From positions 95,507 through 159,506 of the forward strand of contig JAEUUZ010000046.1 of assembly GCA_016786765.1 (NCBI GenBank): a stretch of 64,000 nucleotides of DNA, written 5' to 3'. The translations under genes and the position numbers were made by a program. Of the stretch, positions 9,129-17,789 are shown piece after piece (the first letter of the stretch is position 1; every line of letters starts with the position of its first letter). The DNA is from Chitinophagales bacterium (GTDB lineage Bacteria; Bacteroidota; Bacteroidia; Chitinophagales; LD1). Below the pieces are notes generated by a model. It worked only from the letters and a program-made list of their open reading frames with translations. It ran no database searches and was not told the origin of the DNA.

Positions 9129-9749
9129 ATGAAGACAGAAAAGGAGATTTATGTTATCCGACATGGGCAAACGGAACATAATAAAAAGGGGATTGTTCAG
9201 GGGAAAGGCGTGAATTTACCTCTAAACGAAACCGGTCAAGCGCAAGCCCGAAAATTTTTCAATGCCTATAAGGATGTCCCCTTTGATGTAGTGTATACGT
9301 CAACGCTTTTACGTGCGCAAGAAACGGTTGCCGACTTTCTGAAATTAGGAATACCACACATCATTCGTCCGGAATTAGACGAAATCAGTTGGGGTAATTT
9401 TGAAGGCAATGCTGCCGTAATGGAACAAAGCGATGCGTTTAAAAACTTATTAGTCGCATGGCGCAACGGTGAATTGGATCAAAAACCGGAAGGAGGGGAG
9501 AGCCCATTGGATTTGCAAAAACGTCAACTGCCTTTTATTGAAGAAATTAGGAATTCGCCTTATTCCAAAATTTTAGTGTGTATGCATGGAAGAGCCATGC
9601 GTTCCCTTATGTGTACCCTCACGAATTCACCATTGACGGATATGGAAAAATTCGAACATGTAAATTTAACATTGTATAAATTATCTTTGTCTCCCCTCGG
9701 AGAATTTTCTCTTGAACTAAACAACCATCAAGGCCATCTAAACGACTAA
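9129..9749 (+). CDS. Histidine phosphatase family protein
   Basis: 206 residues. The phosphohistidine motif IRHGQTEHN is near the N-terminus, followed by the typical LNETGQAQA and the TSTLLRAQETV arginine segment. The acid region is LDEISWGNFEGNA, and the second histidine is in CMHGRAMRSL. This is the phosphoglycerate-mutase-like fold, but the substrate is unknown. The ATG at 9129 directly precedes the family start; the frame extends far upstream only as antisense to the isochorismate synthase gene. The endonuclease gene follows 9 bases after the stop. Confidence 0.9.
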   Translation: MKTEKEIYVIRHGQTEHNKKGIVQGKGVNLPLNETGQAQARKFFNAYKDVPFDVVYTSTLLRAQETVADFLKLGIPHIIRPELDEISWGNFEGNAAVMEQSDAFKNLLVAWRNGELDQKPEGGESPLDLQKRQLPFIEEIRNSPYSKILVCMHGRAMRSLMCTLTNSPLTDMEKFEHVNLTLYKLSLSPLGEFSLELNNHQGHLND

Positions 9750-9758
9750 AAACTACTG

Positions 9759-11153
9759 ATGAATAAAACACTATTATGTTTCCTATTCTTCACCCCCCTA
9801 CTTACATTTTCGCAAACAGAACCAAGCTCGAATCCTAGTAATCTTCGATTTCGTAAAATAACCCATTGGGGATTTGATGTTGCGTTTACACGTTCATCAG
9901 CCGATAGCTTTTTGGTATTGAAAAGTGAGTCGGCTGCAACTACCGCACCTGTGGATGGGGTGAAATACCAAAAAGGACAATGGCTAGGCAATGCAAAAGT
10001 GGTTTCTATTGGTAAAACGGATAGTTTTCATGTTCGAGAAGTGTTAGAAAATACGCAGTATTTCATTACTGTTTATGCCTATAATGCTACTGCCGGAAGT
10101 GCAAATTACAAGCAAACTGCTCCGTTAACCGGAAATATGACTACGCCAGTTTCAACTCCCGGTAGTTATTATGGAAGTATTTTGCCTTCAAGTCCTTCGT
10201 TTGTAAATGATTTACATAATTTGATTTACACGCATACTCCTGTGAGTTATGGTGCTTACAAATTCTTGATTCAACCTAATATCTGGGAGCGAGATACAGT
10301 AGGGGGACAAAATGTTTCTTTCTGTGCATATAGTGATGAAATTACTTTATATACCGGTGCCATTACCTTTGGCGGAAATCCTGGGGAATACAGTAAAGAG
10401 CATTGCTTGCCACAAAGTTGGATGAAAACAACAAGTGGAACAACTGCCGACCCGGATAGAGCTGATTATTATAATTTATTGGTTACAAATTTTGATAAAG
10501 CGAATGAAAAGCGAAGTAATTACGCTTACGGTAAAGTAGTTACACCTACTTATACTTATTTAAAATTCAAGTTAGGAAAAGATGCCAACAACAAAACGGT
10601 GGCTGAGCCCCAAGATGCATTTAAAGGAGATGCCGCCAGAAGTATGATGTATGAGATGTTGTGTTATAACAATACAGTGAATTCTGGGAATTGGGGTCTC
10701 AATAATTTGTTCGGTAATGCAAATCAACAATTGGAATCCATTCTTAAACAATGGAATACACAAGATCCGCCTGATAATGCAGAGCGCACCAAAGGAGAAT
10801 ACATTGCTTCCATTCAATTTAACAGAAACCCATTCATTGATCATCCGGAATGGGCAGATTGTATCAATTTTGCAACCATTGTAGGAAAAACTTGTGTAAG
10901 TGGTATTTTTGACGAAGAGCGATTAGCATTAGATTTTAAATGGATTAGTACAACTACTTTAGAGGTTGTTACCCCTTCCGATGATGATGCTTCTGTTTTC
11001 GTGTCTGATTTCACCGGACGAGTACTATTCTCGGGCAAATCAGAACAAATGGTATCTAAAATTGATATGTCGGGTTTTCCTACAGGTATCTATATTTTAA
11101 CACTACAATACAGTGGTAAAACAGCAAGTATAAAAGTGCCATTTATCAACTAA
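9759..11153 (+). CDS. Secreted endonuclease I with type IX sorting domain
   Basis: 464 residues. The signal peptide ends at TFSQ (about residue 19). A fibronectin-III-like segment (about 25-125) precedes an endonuclease I domain (about 130-370). The domain contains EHCLPQSWM, the beta-beta-alpha metal histidine region, and later DYYNLLVTNFDKANEKRSNY with the conserved N-x-x-RSN. The last 80 residues form a type A sorting domain (VFVSDFTGRVLFSG ... GFPTGIYILTLQ). The protein is therefore an extracellular or surface DNase/RNase exported by the PorQ-containing system. It sits directly after the histidine phosphatase gene. Confidence 0.9.
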   Translation: MNKTLLCFLFFTPLLTFSQTEPSSNPSNLRFRKITHWGFDVAFTRSSADSFLVLKSESAATTAPVDGVKYQKGQWLGNAKVVSIGKTDSFHVREVLENTQYFITVYAYNATAGSANYKQTAPLTGNMTTPVSTPGSYYGSILPSSPSFVNDLHNLIYTHTPVSYGAYKFLIQPNIWERDTVGGQNVSFCAYSDEITLYTGAITFGGNPGEYSKEHCLPQSWMKTTSGTTADPDRADYYNLLVTNFDKANEKRSNYAYGKVVTPTYTYLKFKLGKDANNKTVAEPQDAFKGDAARSMMYEMLCYNNTVNSGNWGLNNLFGNANQQLESILKQWNTQDPPDNAERTKGEYIASIQFNRNPFIDHPEWADCINFATIVGKTCVSGIFDEERLALDFKWISTTTLEVVTPSDDDASVFVSDFTGRVLFSGKSEQMVSKIDMSGFPTGIYILTLQYSGKTASIKVPFIN

Positions 11154-11286
11154 AAAGTTGGATTTACAAACATTTTACTTTTGGTTAACATCGTTTGATG
11201 TTTTTAGCTTACTTTTGGCGGGTATTAATTAAACCGGGAAGCGAACGTATTTGCTTTCCAAATTTTTATCTAAAAACAAAACGTTC

Positions 11287-13083
11287 ATGAAAAAACTATC
11301 CTCTTTATTTTTAATGATGGCTTTGGTAGGCTTCTCGTTCGCACAGCCTTGTACCAAATTGTTCATTTCCGAGTATTTCGAAAGCTACGGAAACAACAAA
11401 TCTATTGAAATTTACAACCCTACGTTTGGACCTAAAAACCTTTCAGGATACAAATTATTGCTTTTTGTAAACGGGGGAACTTCAGTATCTACATTCAACT
11501 TAAGCGGAACAATTCCTGCAAAAGGAACTTACGTTGTTTCGAACACAAGTGCAACTGCTGTAATTAAGGCACTATCAGATACTGTTTCAGGTGTAATTGC
11601 GTTCAACGGTAACGATCCAGTGGCTTTAGTTTACGGATCTGATACTTTGGATATTTTCGGTAAGATTGGAGTAAGTACTAATATTTTGGTAAACGGAGTA
11701 GACTCTGCTTACAATAAAACATTTGTAAGAAATGCTTCAGTACAAGAAGGCACAAAAGATTGGTCGGTTGGTATCAACCAATGGACAACTTATGCGTTTA
11801 ACGATTCTTCTTACTTAAGAAAACACACTATGTCATCTTGTGCTGCTCCTGCTGATACTATTGCAGGTTTCGGTGCTGCTGCCCTTACTACTACTGAAAG
11901 TGCAGGTGTATATAATTTAAATGTATACTTAAATCAACCGGTAGGTGCTGCTAAATCAGCAACGGTTACCTTGACCGGATTTGGAAACGGTGGTGCTGCT
12001 ACAGATGTAAATAGCTTTACTACTCAAACCGTTAACTTTACTGCAGGTTCAGTTTCTGCTGTAGTACCGGTTACAATTACAGACGACTTATTGAAAGAAG
12101 GAACTGAAACGTTCACATTCACATTAAGTGCCCCAAGTGCCGGCCTTTTATTAGGTACCGATAATACTGTTGTGCTTTCTGTATTAGACAACGATTCAGT
12201 GGTTGTAGCGCCAACCTTACCTTTCTACAAAATTGGTGTAATTACTACTAACGATGCGAGTGGGGTTGCAGATTCTAACAATGTGAGATGCTATACGAGT
12301 GGAGTGGTTTATGGAAATAACTTCCGTAAATTTGGTTTAGGATTTTATATTAACGATCATACCGGAGGCATTTATCCTTTCTCTTCTTCTAAAACATACG
12401 GATATGTTCCAACAGAAGGTGATTCAGTTGTTGTTCTAGGAAGAGTTTCTCAATATTTTGGTTTTACTGAGTTCTTGTTGGATTCTGTTATAAAGATTAG
12501 CAGCGGAAACGGACTATTGGCTCCAATTGTTTTAACAGCTAAACCTACTGAAACGCATGAAAGTAGTTTAGTTCGTGTAAATGGGTTAACATACACATCG
12601 GGTTGGTCAAACAGTGGTTCTGGTTTTACGGTAAGAGCTTCTAAAGGAGCATCTACTTACTTTATTCGTATCGATTCATTAACTTCTGCTTACGGAACTC
12701 CAGCACCAACTAGCCCTTTTGACGTTATTGGTTTGGTTTCTCAATACGATACAGGTGCTCCGTTTGATTTTGGTTACGATATCAACGTTCGTTATGCAGC
12801 AGATATTATTCGTACCACAGGGATTAATGATGCAAACGATAACGTTCTTGCAGCAGTTTATCCAAATCCTAACAATGGCGAATTCACTATCTTGTTGAAC
12901 ACAGAGGCTAATGATGCAGTTGTAAAATTGTATGATGTATTGGGTAACTTAGTAGCAGACGAAAAACGTTTGGTATTGAATAATGCAATCACATTCAAAA
13001 CAAGTTTGAATAATGGTTTCTATTATGGTGTTGTTGAAACATTGAATAGTCGTCAGAAATTCAAAATTGAGTTGATTAAGTAA
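11287..13083 (+). CDS. Secreted lamin-tail / Calx-beta protein with type IX sorting domain
   Basis: 598 residues from the ATG at 11287, which starts the signal peptide MKKLSSLFLMMALVGFSFAQ. A lamin-tail domain (about 21-165) has KLFISEYFESYGNNKSIEIYN. A Calx-beta domain (about 195-305) has the ITDDLLKEGTETFTFTL motif. An OB-like domain similar to those beside extracellular nucleases (about 315-505) follows, and a type A sorting domain (YPNPNNGEFTILLN ... FKIELIK) ends the protein. No enzyme motif is seen. Lamin-tail domains often accompany secreted nucleases in this phylum, and the gene beside it encodes one, so a shared role in extracellular nucleic acid handling is possible but inferred. 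Confidence 0.85.
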   Translation: MKKLSSLFLMMALVGFSFAQPCTKLFISEYFESYGNNKSIEIYNPTFGPKNLSGYKLLLFVNGGTSVSTFNLSGTIPAKGTYVVSNTSATAVIKALSDTVSGVIAFNGNDPVALVYGSDTLDIFGKIGVSTNILVNGVDSAYNKTFVRNASVQEGTKDWSVGINQWTTYAFNDSSYLRKHTMSSCAAPADTIAGFGAAALTTTESAGVYNLNVYLNQPVGAAKSATVTLTGFGNGGAATDVNSFTTQTVNFTAGSVSAVVPVTITDDLLKEGTETFTFTLSAPSAGLLLGTDNTVVLSVLDNDSVVVAPTLPFYKIGVITTNDASGVADSNNVRCYTSGVVYGNNFRKFGLGFYINDHTGGIYPFSSSKTYGYVPTEGDSVVVLGRVSQYFGFTEFLLDSVIKISSGNGLLAPIVLTAKPTETHESSLVRVNGLTYTSGWSNSGSGFTVRASKGASTYFIRIDSLTSAYGTPAPTSPFDVIGLVSQYDTGAPFDFGYDINVRYAADIIRTTGINDANDNVLAAVYPNPNNGEFTILLNTEANDAVVKLYDVLGNLVADEKRLVLNNAITFKTSLNNGFYYGVVETLNSRQKFKIELIK

Positions 13084-13102
13084 TATTGGATTGACTTTTT
13101 TG

Positions 13103-13138
13103 ATAGGCTGTTTCTTGATTAGAAGCAGCCTATTTTGT
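13103..13138 (+). terminator. Terminator after the lamin-tail protein gene
   Basis: A 13-bp stem (ATAGGCTGTTTCT / AGAAGCAGCCTAT, one G-T wobble) with a 5-nt loop is followed by a T-rich tract. Confidence 0.8.
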
Positions 13139-13155
13139 TTAAAAAATGGTTTACA

Positions 13156-14052
13156 ATGATCAATTACAACCCAAAGGAATGGTTTTCCTTCATTTTTAAA
13201 TTTCACAAGGCCGACACCTTTCGTGAATTGTTTCCGCTTATTGTGGCTATAAGTATCTATTCGTATTTTATTTATTGGTTGGAAGTATCGTATTTGCATA
13301 TGGGCGATGACAGTAAACTGAAAAACATTTCCATTTTACATTCTATGCTCACTTTTGCGATTTCAACACTGTTGGTGTTTCGAGCTAACAGTGCGTACGA
13401 TCGATGGTGGGAAGGACGAAAACTTTGGGGCGCATTGGTAAACAACAGCCGCAACTTGGCCATGAAATTAAACACCCTTTTACCTGCCGATAAAAAAAAG
13501 GAACGTGACTTTTTTAAACATATGATTTCGAATTACGCTTTTGCACTTAAAAATCATTTGCGAACACAGTTTCATGAAAGTGATTTTGAATCATCGGATT
13601 TGTTCCATAAGCAAAATTTAAATTCAAAATTACATGTGCCGAATCAAATTGCGCAAAGCCTTTTTTTTCAGGTACAACAATTGAAAGATAAGGGTGTGTT
13701 AAATGATACCCAAATGTTGTATCTCAACGCTGAGCTAAGTTCCTTTACGGATGTTTGCGGTGCATGTGAGCGTATTAAGAATACACCAATACCATTTTCG
13801 TACAGTGTGTTTTTGAAAAAGATCATTTTCTTTTTTGTGATGAGTTTGCCCTTTTCACTAGCCATTTCCATGAGTTATTTTTGTGTACCGGTAACAGCTT
13901 TTATTTTTTATGTACTTACGAGTATTGAGTTGATAGCAGAAGAAATTGAAAATCCGTTTGGAAACGATGCAAACGATTTGCCAACCGATACCATTTCAGC
14001 GAATATTAAAAAATCTGTGCACGATATTTTCGATACACCTATCGTGCAATAA
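13156..14052 (+). CDS. Bestrophin-like membrane channel protein
   Basis: 298 residues. Membrane segments are near residues 22-45, 60-80, and as a hydrophobic pair around 215-260. The bestrophin/YneE hallmark FRANSAYDRWWEGRKLWGALVNNSRNL follows the second segment, and the family acidic motif EEIENPFGNDANDLP lies near the C-terminus. Bacterial members form pentameric ion channels in the inner membrane; selectivity cannot be read here. ATG 13156 is chosen, since the upstream TTG in the same frame lies inside the preceding terminator. Confidence 0.92.
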   Translation: MINYNPKEWFSFIFKFHKADTFRELFPLIVAISIYSYFIYWLEVSYLHMGDDSKLKNISILHSMLTFAISTLLVFRANSAYDRWWEGRKLWGALVNNSRNLAMKLNTLLPADKKKERDFFKHMISNYAFALKNHLRTQFHESDFESSDLFHKQNLNSKLHVPNQIAQSLFFQVQQLKDKGVLNDTQMLYLNAELSSFTDVCGACERIKNTPIPFSYSVFLKKIIFFFVMSLPFSLAISMSYFCVPVTAFIFYVLTSIELIAEEIENPFGNDANDLPTDTISANIKKSVHDIFDTPIVQ

Positions 14053-14076
14053 CTTGGAATCGATTATCTTCGGGAC

Positions 14077-14799
14077 ATGAATACAAAGTTGTCTGTTAAT
14101 GTCAATAAAATTGCCTTACTCCGAAATTCGCGAGGGGGTAATGTGCCGAATGTAGTTCAGTTTGCAAAAGATTGTGAGCGTTTTGGTGCTGATGGAATAA
14201 CAGTACATCCTCGTCTGGATGAACGCCACATTACTCGTGACGATGTGTATGCATTAAAGGAAGTAGTAACTACTGAATTTAATATAGAAGGCTATCCAAG
14301 CGAAGATTTTATACAGATGGTTTTGGATGTGAAACCTACACAATGCACTTTGGTGCCGGATGCTCCGGACCAACTCACATCCGATCATGGTTGGGATACG
14401 CTTAAGCATGAAGCTTTTTTACGTGATGTTATTCGCGAATTGCAGAAAAGCGGTATTCGCGTTTCGTTGTTTATAGATCCTGTTCGGGCACTATTAGAAG
14501 GAGCCATTAAAACGGAAACCGACCGCATAGAATTTTATACCGGCCCCTATGCGCACGATTATTCCTTGAATAGGGAAGAAGCCGTTAAGTCTTTTGCCTT
14601 GGCAGCTCAATGGTGCGATGAGTTACAATTAGGTGTGAATGCCGGCCACGATTTAAGTCTGCAAAATCTTCGTTATTTCCGTGAACAATTACCCAATTTA
14701 ATGGAAGTTTCTATTGGGCATGCGCTGGTGAACGATTGTTTGTATTTAGGCCTGCAGAATGTTGTTTCGATGTATAAAAGAGAACTGGGTACATTGTAA
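14077..14799 (+). CDS. pdxJ: Pyridoxine 5'-phosphate synthase
   Basis: 240 residues, full length. It condenses 1-deoxyxylulose 5-phosphate with 3-amino-2-oxopropyl phosphate to make pyridoxine 5'-phosphate. The N-terminus LSVNVNKIALLRNSRGGNVPN, the GITVHPRLDERHI motif (usually HPRPD/HLRED) and the C-terminal AGHDLSLQNL and SIGHALVNDCLYLG motifs are all present. It is followed after 3 bases by a small unknown gene, likely co-transcribed. Confidence 0.97.
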   Translation: MNTKLSVNVNKIALLRNSRGGNVPNVVQFAKDCERFGADGITVHPRLDERHITRDDVYALKEVVTTEFNIEGYPSEDFIQMVLDVKPTQCTLVPDAPDQLTSDHGWDTLKHEAFLRDVIRELQKSGIRVSLFIDPVRALLEGAIKTETDRIEFYTGPYAHDYSLNREEAVKSFALAAQWCDELQLGVNAGHDLSLQNLRYFREQLPNLMEVSIGHALVNDCLYLGLQNVVSMYKRELGTL

Positions 14800-14802
14800 A
14801 TT

Positions 14803-15069
14803 ATGCTCGAAATTCAGTTACATCCCAACACACTTTATACAGCACAAATTATTGAAGATTTTGCCAAAGAACGAGCCTTAGTTTTATCGATGAAGGGTTC
14901 GTTAAAATCTAAAGTTGCTAATGTTCATTATCACTTTAAACGGACAAAGGAAAGAGGTGTTTTAGAAATTACGATTTTTGAAGATTGCCTACAAATCAAT
15001 GTTCATGATAATCGGCAAGGCGATTGGATAAACTTGGAAATTGAGGAATGGAAGAAAAGGTTCAACTAA
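14803..15069 (+). CDS. Small conserved unknown protein downstream of pdxJ
   Basis: 88 residues with no signal peptide or membrane segment. The predicted pattern is an N-terminal helix, then beta strands (VANVHYHFKRT, GVLEITIFEDCLQINVHDN) and a C-terminal amphipathic helix. The start lies 3 bases after the pdxJ stop and the gene ends at a strong terminator, which supports expression as the second gene of a pdxJ unit. I do not recognise the family. Confidence 0.7.
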   Translation: MLEIQLHPNTLYTAQIIEDFAKERALVLSMKGSLKSKVANVHYHFKRTKERGVLEITIFEDCLQINVHDNRQGDWINLEIEEWKKRFN

Positions 15070-15100
15070 AAAAGGTCAAGCATTGAGCTTGACCTTTTTT
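15068..15100. terminator. Bidirectional terminator between the pdxJ unit and lepB
   Basis: A 14-bp stem (AAAAAAGGTCAAGC / GCTTGACCTTTTTT) with a 5-nt loop is flanked by A and T tracts and so can serve both convergent units. Confidence 0.9.
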
Positions 15101-15104
15101 AGTA

Positions 15105-16706
15105 TTATGGATTCTCTTTTGCCCACTTATCATGAATATTAGTAAACAACCGGTTCCAACGCATTTTGTGGAATAGATCGGCCGCATAATCAATACTCAT
15201 CCAAATAAACCATGCTTTCCCAACGATGTGATCTTCGGGTACAAATCCCCAATATCTTGAGTCTTGTGAGTTGTGGCGGTTATCCCCCATCATCCAGTAG
15301 TAGTTCATTTTGCAGATGTATTCTTTGCTTTCCACTCCGTTAATAAAGAATTTTCCGTCTTTTGTTTCCAATGTATTGCCTTCGTAGATTTCAATTAAAC
15401 GCTTGTACTGATTCATTGTACTATCGTTTAACACTAGTTTAGTTCCTGCTGCAGGGATTACAATTGGACCAAAATTATCTACATTCCATTTATTGTATTT
15501 GAAGTTATTCGGGAAAATGGATTCAATCAATTCATCGTTTTGATTTTTACTGTACGCGAAAGGGGATACTGAGCTGATAGCAGGAAACGATTTCAATTTT
15601 TCAACTCCGTTTTTCTTCATCAAATAAACACGGTGATTAGCAGGCATAGCATTAAATCGATTTGAAATGTCTTCGATTTCATACTCCGACAAGTTATCGT
15701 TTGAAAACTGAACATTTTCTTTGAATACAACATTGTACGGCAAATAGATGTTTTCAGGTTGATAGGCTAATTTATCGTTGATATATAACACGCCATCTTT
15801 CACTTCCAGTTTATCGTTTGGTACAGCAACACAACGTTTGATATAGTTTTCTTGTTTGTCGACCGGACGAGTGGTGATGTGATACTGACTTCTGATGGCT
15901 TCTTGTGGGGTCATGTTGTTGATGCCTTGTTGCTTCATTTGGTATTCGGCAATGCGCACTAAATCGTAGTACGACATATCTTGTTTTTCCAGTGCCACAG
16001 TATCTCCTGCAGGAAAGTTGAACACTACCATATCGTTTCGAGTTACTTTTTGTAAACCCGGTAAACGATTATACGGTAATTTAAACCACTCTAAATAAGC
16101 TGGAATATTCAAAAATGGAATAGTATGATGGAAAAAAGGAATAGCCAATGGAGTCATCGGAATTCGGGCACCATAATGGAATTTACTCACAAAAGGGAAA
16201 TCGCCCACCAACAATGTTTTTTCCATGGAAGGCGTTGGGATAGTATACGGTTCTGCAATAAACGTTCTAATGAAAAATGCAGCTAAAACAGCAAAAATCA
16301 AAGCATCTGCCCACTCTCTAGTTTTAGTTCTCGGGTAAGGTTTTTGTCCGGGTTTCAATCCCTCCGGAGAAATATAATGAATGTCTTTATTATAGGCTAA
16401 CCAAGGCCAATAAAGTGGCGCTCCAAGCGTTGCGCCCATTGAATCTAAGAACGAAAATCTGCCGTGAGCAACTGCCATTCGGGTTAATTGTCCGCCCCAA
16501 TAAAACACATTTACACCCGGAACAAATAGCCAAATGGTCCACCATTTAGGCTTATCCACCAATCGATACCACTCAAAAGAGCAAACCACCGGAACCCATG
16601 CTTTCCAAGCAGGAATCCCTAATTTTGTAAATATTTTTTGTGTACCTATTCTGATTCCGATGTAATAGATGGCAACGAGGAGGAGAAGCTTAGTTTGTAA
16701 GTCCAT
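15105..16706 (-). CDS. lepB: Signal peptidase I (long Bacteroidota form)
   Basis: 533 residues. Two or three hydrophobic segments near the N-terminus, with a DUF5684-like region (KLGIPAWKAWVPV), precede the usual anchor (about 134-150). The catalytic serine is Ser160 in TIPTPSMEKTLL, and the general-base lysine is Lys290 in YIKRCVAVPND. The C-terminal box YWMMGDNRHNSQDSRYWG is intact. About 140 residues between the lysine box and the C-terminal box are an insertion typical of this phylum. It cleaves signal peptides of exported proteins at the outer face of the inner membrane. Confidence 0.95.
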   Translation of the reverse strand: MDLQTKLLLLVAIYYIGIRIGTQKIFTKLGIPAWKAWVPVVCSFEWYRLVDKPKWWTIWLFVPGVNVFYWGGQLTRMAVAHGRFSFLDSMGATLGAPLYWPWLAYNKDIHYISPEGLKPGQKPYPRTKTREWADALIFAVLAAFFIRTFIAEPYTIPTPSMEKTLLVGDFPFVSKFHYGARIPMTPLAIPFFHHTIPFLNIPAYLEWFKLPYNRLPGLQKVTRNDMVVFNFPAGDTVALEKQDMSYYDLVRIAEYQMKQQGINNMTPQEAIRSQYHITTRPVDKQENYIKRCVAVPNDKLEVKDGVLYINDKLAYQPENIYLPYNVVFKENVQFSNDNLSEYEIEDISNRFNAMPANHRVYLMKKNGVEKLKSFPAISSVSPFAYSKNQNDELIESIFPNNFKYNKWNVDNFGPIVIPAAGTKLVLNDSTMNQYKRLIEIYEGNTLETKDGKFFINGVESKEYICKMNYYWMMGDNRHNSQDSRYWGFVPEDHIVGKAWFIWMSIDYAADLFHKMRWNRLFTNIHDKWAKENP

Positions 16707-16812
16707 TCGGTTTTATTTCTTTTCTGAGATTAATAATAGCATTTTGAAAGGGAAAAGGAATGCCTGTTGTTTGTTTTTTGATTCTTTTAGCAAAGTGAAA
16801 AAGAAGAACAAT

Positions 16813-17553
16813 TTAGAATTGCAGTAAATCTTTCATTTCAAAAACTCCCTTTTTGCCGGGTAGCCAACGTGCAGCCATCACCGCGCCTTCCGCAAAACCC
16901 TTTCTGGATTTGGCTTCATGAATGAGTTGTATCGTATCAACATCGCTTGAATAATTTACAATGTGTGTACCCGGCACATTCGGTTCACGAAAAGCTTTTA
17001 TCATGAGAGATTCAGTAGAATGATTTCCATTGTCTGCCAACAACCAATTCGATTTTGTGGTCAGTTCTTCCAAAATTACTTCAGCAGTTTTAATGGCTGT
17101 ACCACTGGGAGTATCTTTCTTTTCGGTGTGATGAATTTCTTCCATCTCCACATTATATTGTGGCTGGTGATTCATAATAGTCGCCAACTTTTTATTGATT
17201 TCAAAAAAGATGTTTACACCAATGCTGAAATTAGGCGCATAAAACAATGCTCCGTTTTTTGCTGTACAGGTTGCTTTAACAGTGGGTAATTGATCGAGCC
17301 AAGCCGTAGTGCCCACAACAACAGGAACACCGGCATCAAAACAAAGGTTGATATTTGCAATAGCAGCATCGGGTTGAGTGAATTCGATAGCAACATCTGC
17401 CTTTTGTAAATTTTCTATAGTTAATTCGTGTTTATTGTCTGCTCCGATTTTGAGCACAATTTCGTCTTTTTCAAACTTATTCGCATTTGCGGAAAGAATA
17501 ACTTGTTCAATTACTTTTCCCATTTTCCCATAACCAATCAACGCAAACTTCAT
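16813..17553 (-). CDS. dapB: 4-hydroxy-tetrahydrodipicolinate reductase
   Basis: 246 residues. The nucleotide-binding start is KFALIGYGKMGKVIE. The central EFTQPDAAIANI and APNFSIGVNIFFEIN segments, the EEIHHTEKKDTPSGTAIKTAE catalytic region with the His-His pair and Lys, and the C-terminal HEAKSRKGFAEGAVMAARWL are canonical. It reduces hydroxy-tetrahydrodipicolinate in the diaminopimelate and lysine pathway. It lies upstream of lepB on the same strand with a gap of about 106 bases, so co-transcription is possible. Confidence 0.97.
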   Translation of the reverse strand: MKFALIGYGKMGKVIEQVILSANANKFEKDEIVLKIGADNKHELTIENLQKADVAIEFTQPDAAIANINLCFDAGVPVVVGTTAWLDQLPTVKATCTAKNGALFYAPNFSIGVNIFFEINKKLATIMNHQPQYNVEMEEIHHTEKKDTPSGTAIKTAEVILEELTTKSNWLLADNGNHSTESLMIKAFREPNVPGTHIVNYSSDVDTIQLIHEAKSRKGFAEGAVMAARWLPGKKGVFEMKDLLQF

Positions 17554-17789
17554 AACTCCATTTTATTGGCTAAAACTATAACTAAATTTGAAAACCCACC
17601 GAGCTTTCTGCCGACAAAGATGATTTTTGTTTATCTTCTAAAATAAATGTTCTTGCACGTTAAACATTGCTGTAGATTGAATGTTATTCATTGTGTATTG
17701 GTTTTTACAGAAATCAACATAATTAATTTCGGTAAAACAGTATTATTGTAATTCTGATATGACCTATTTAAACCTAGAAAACACATAAC

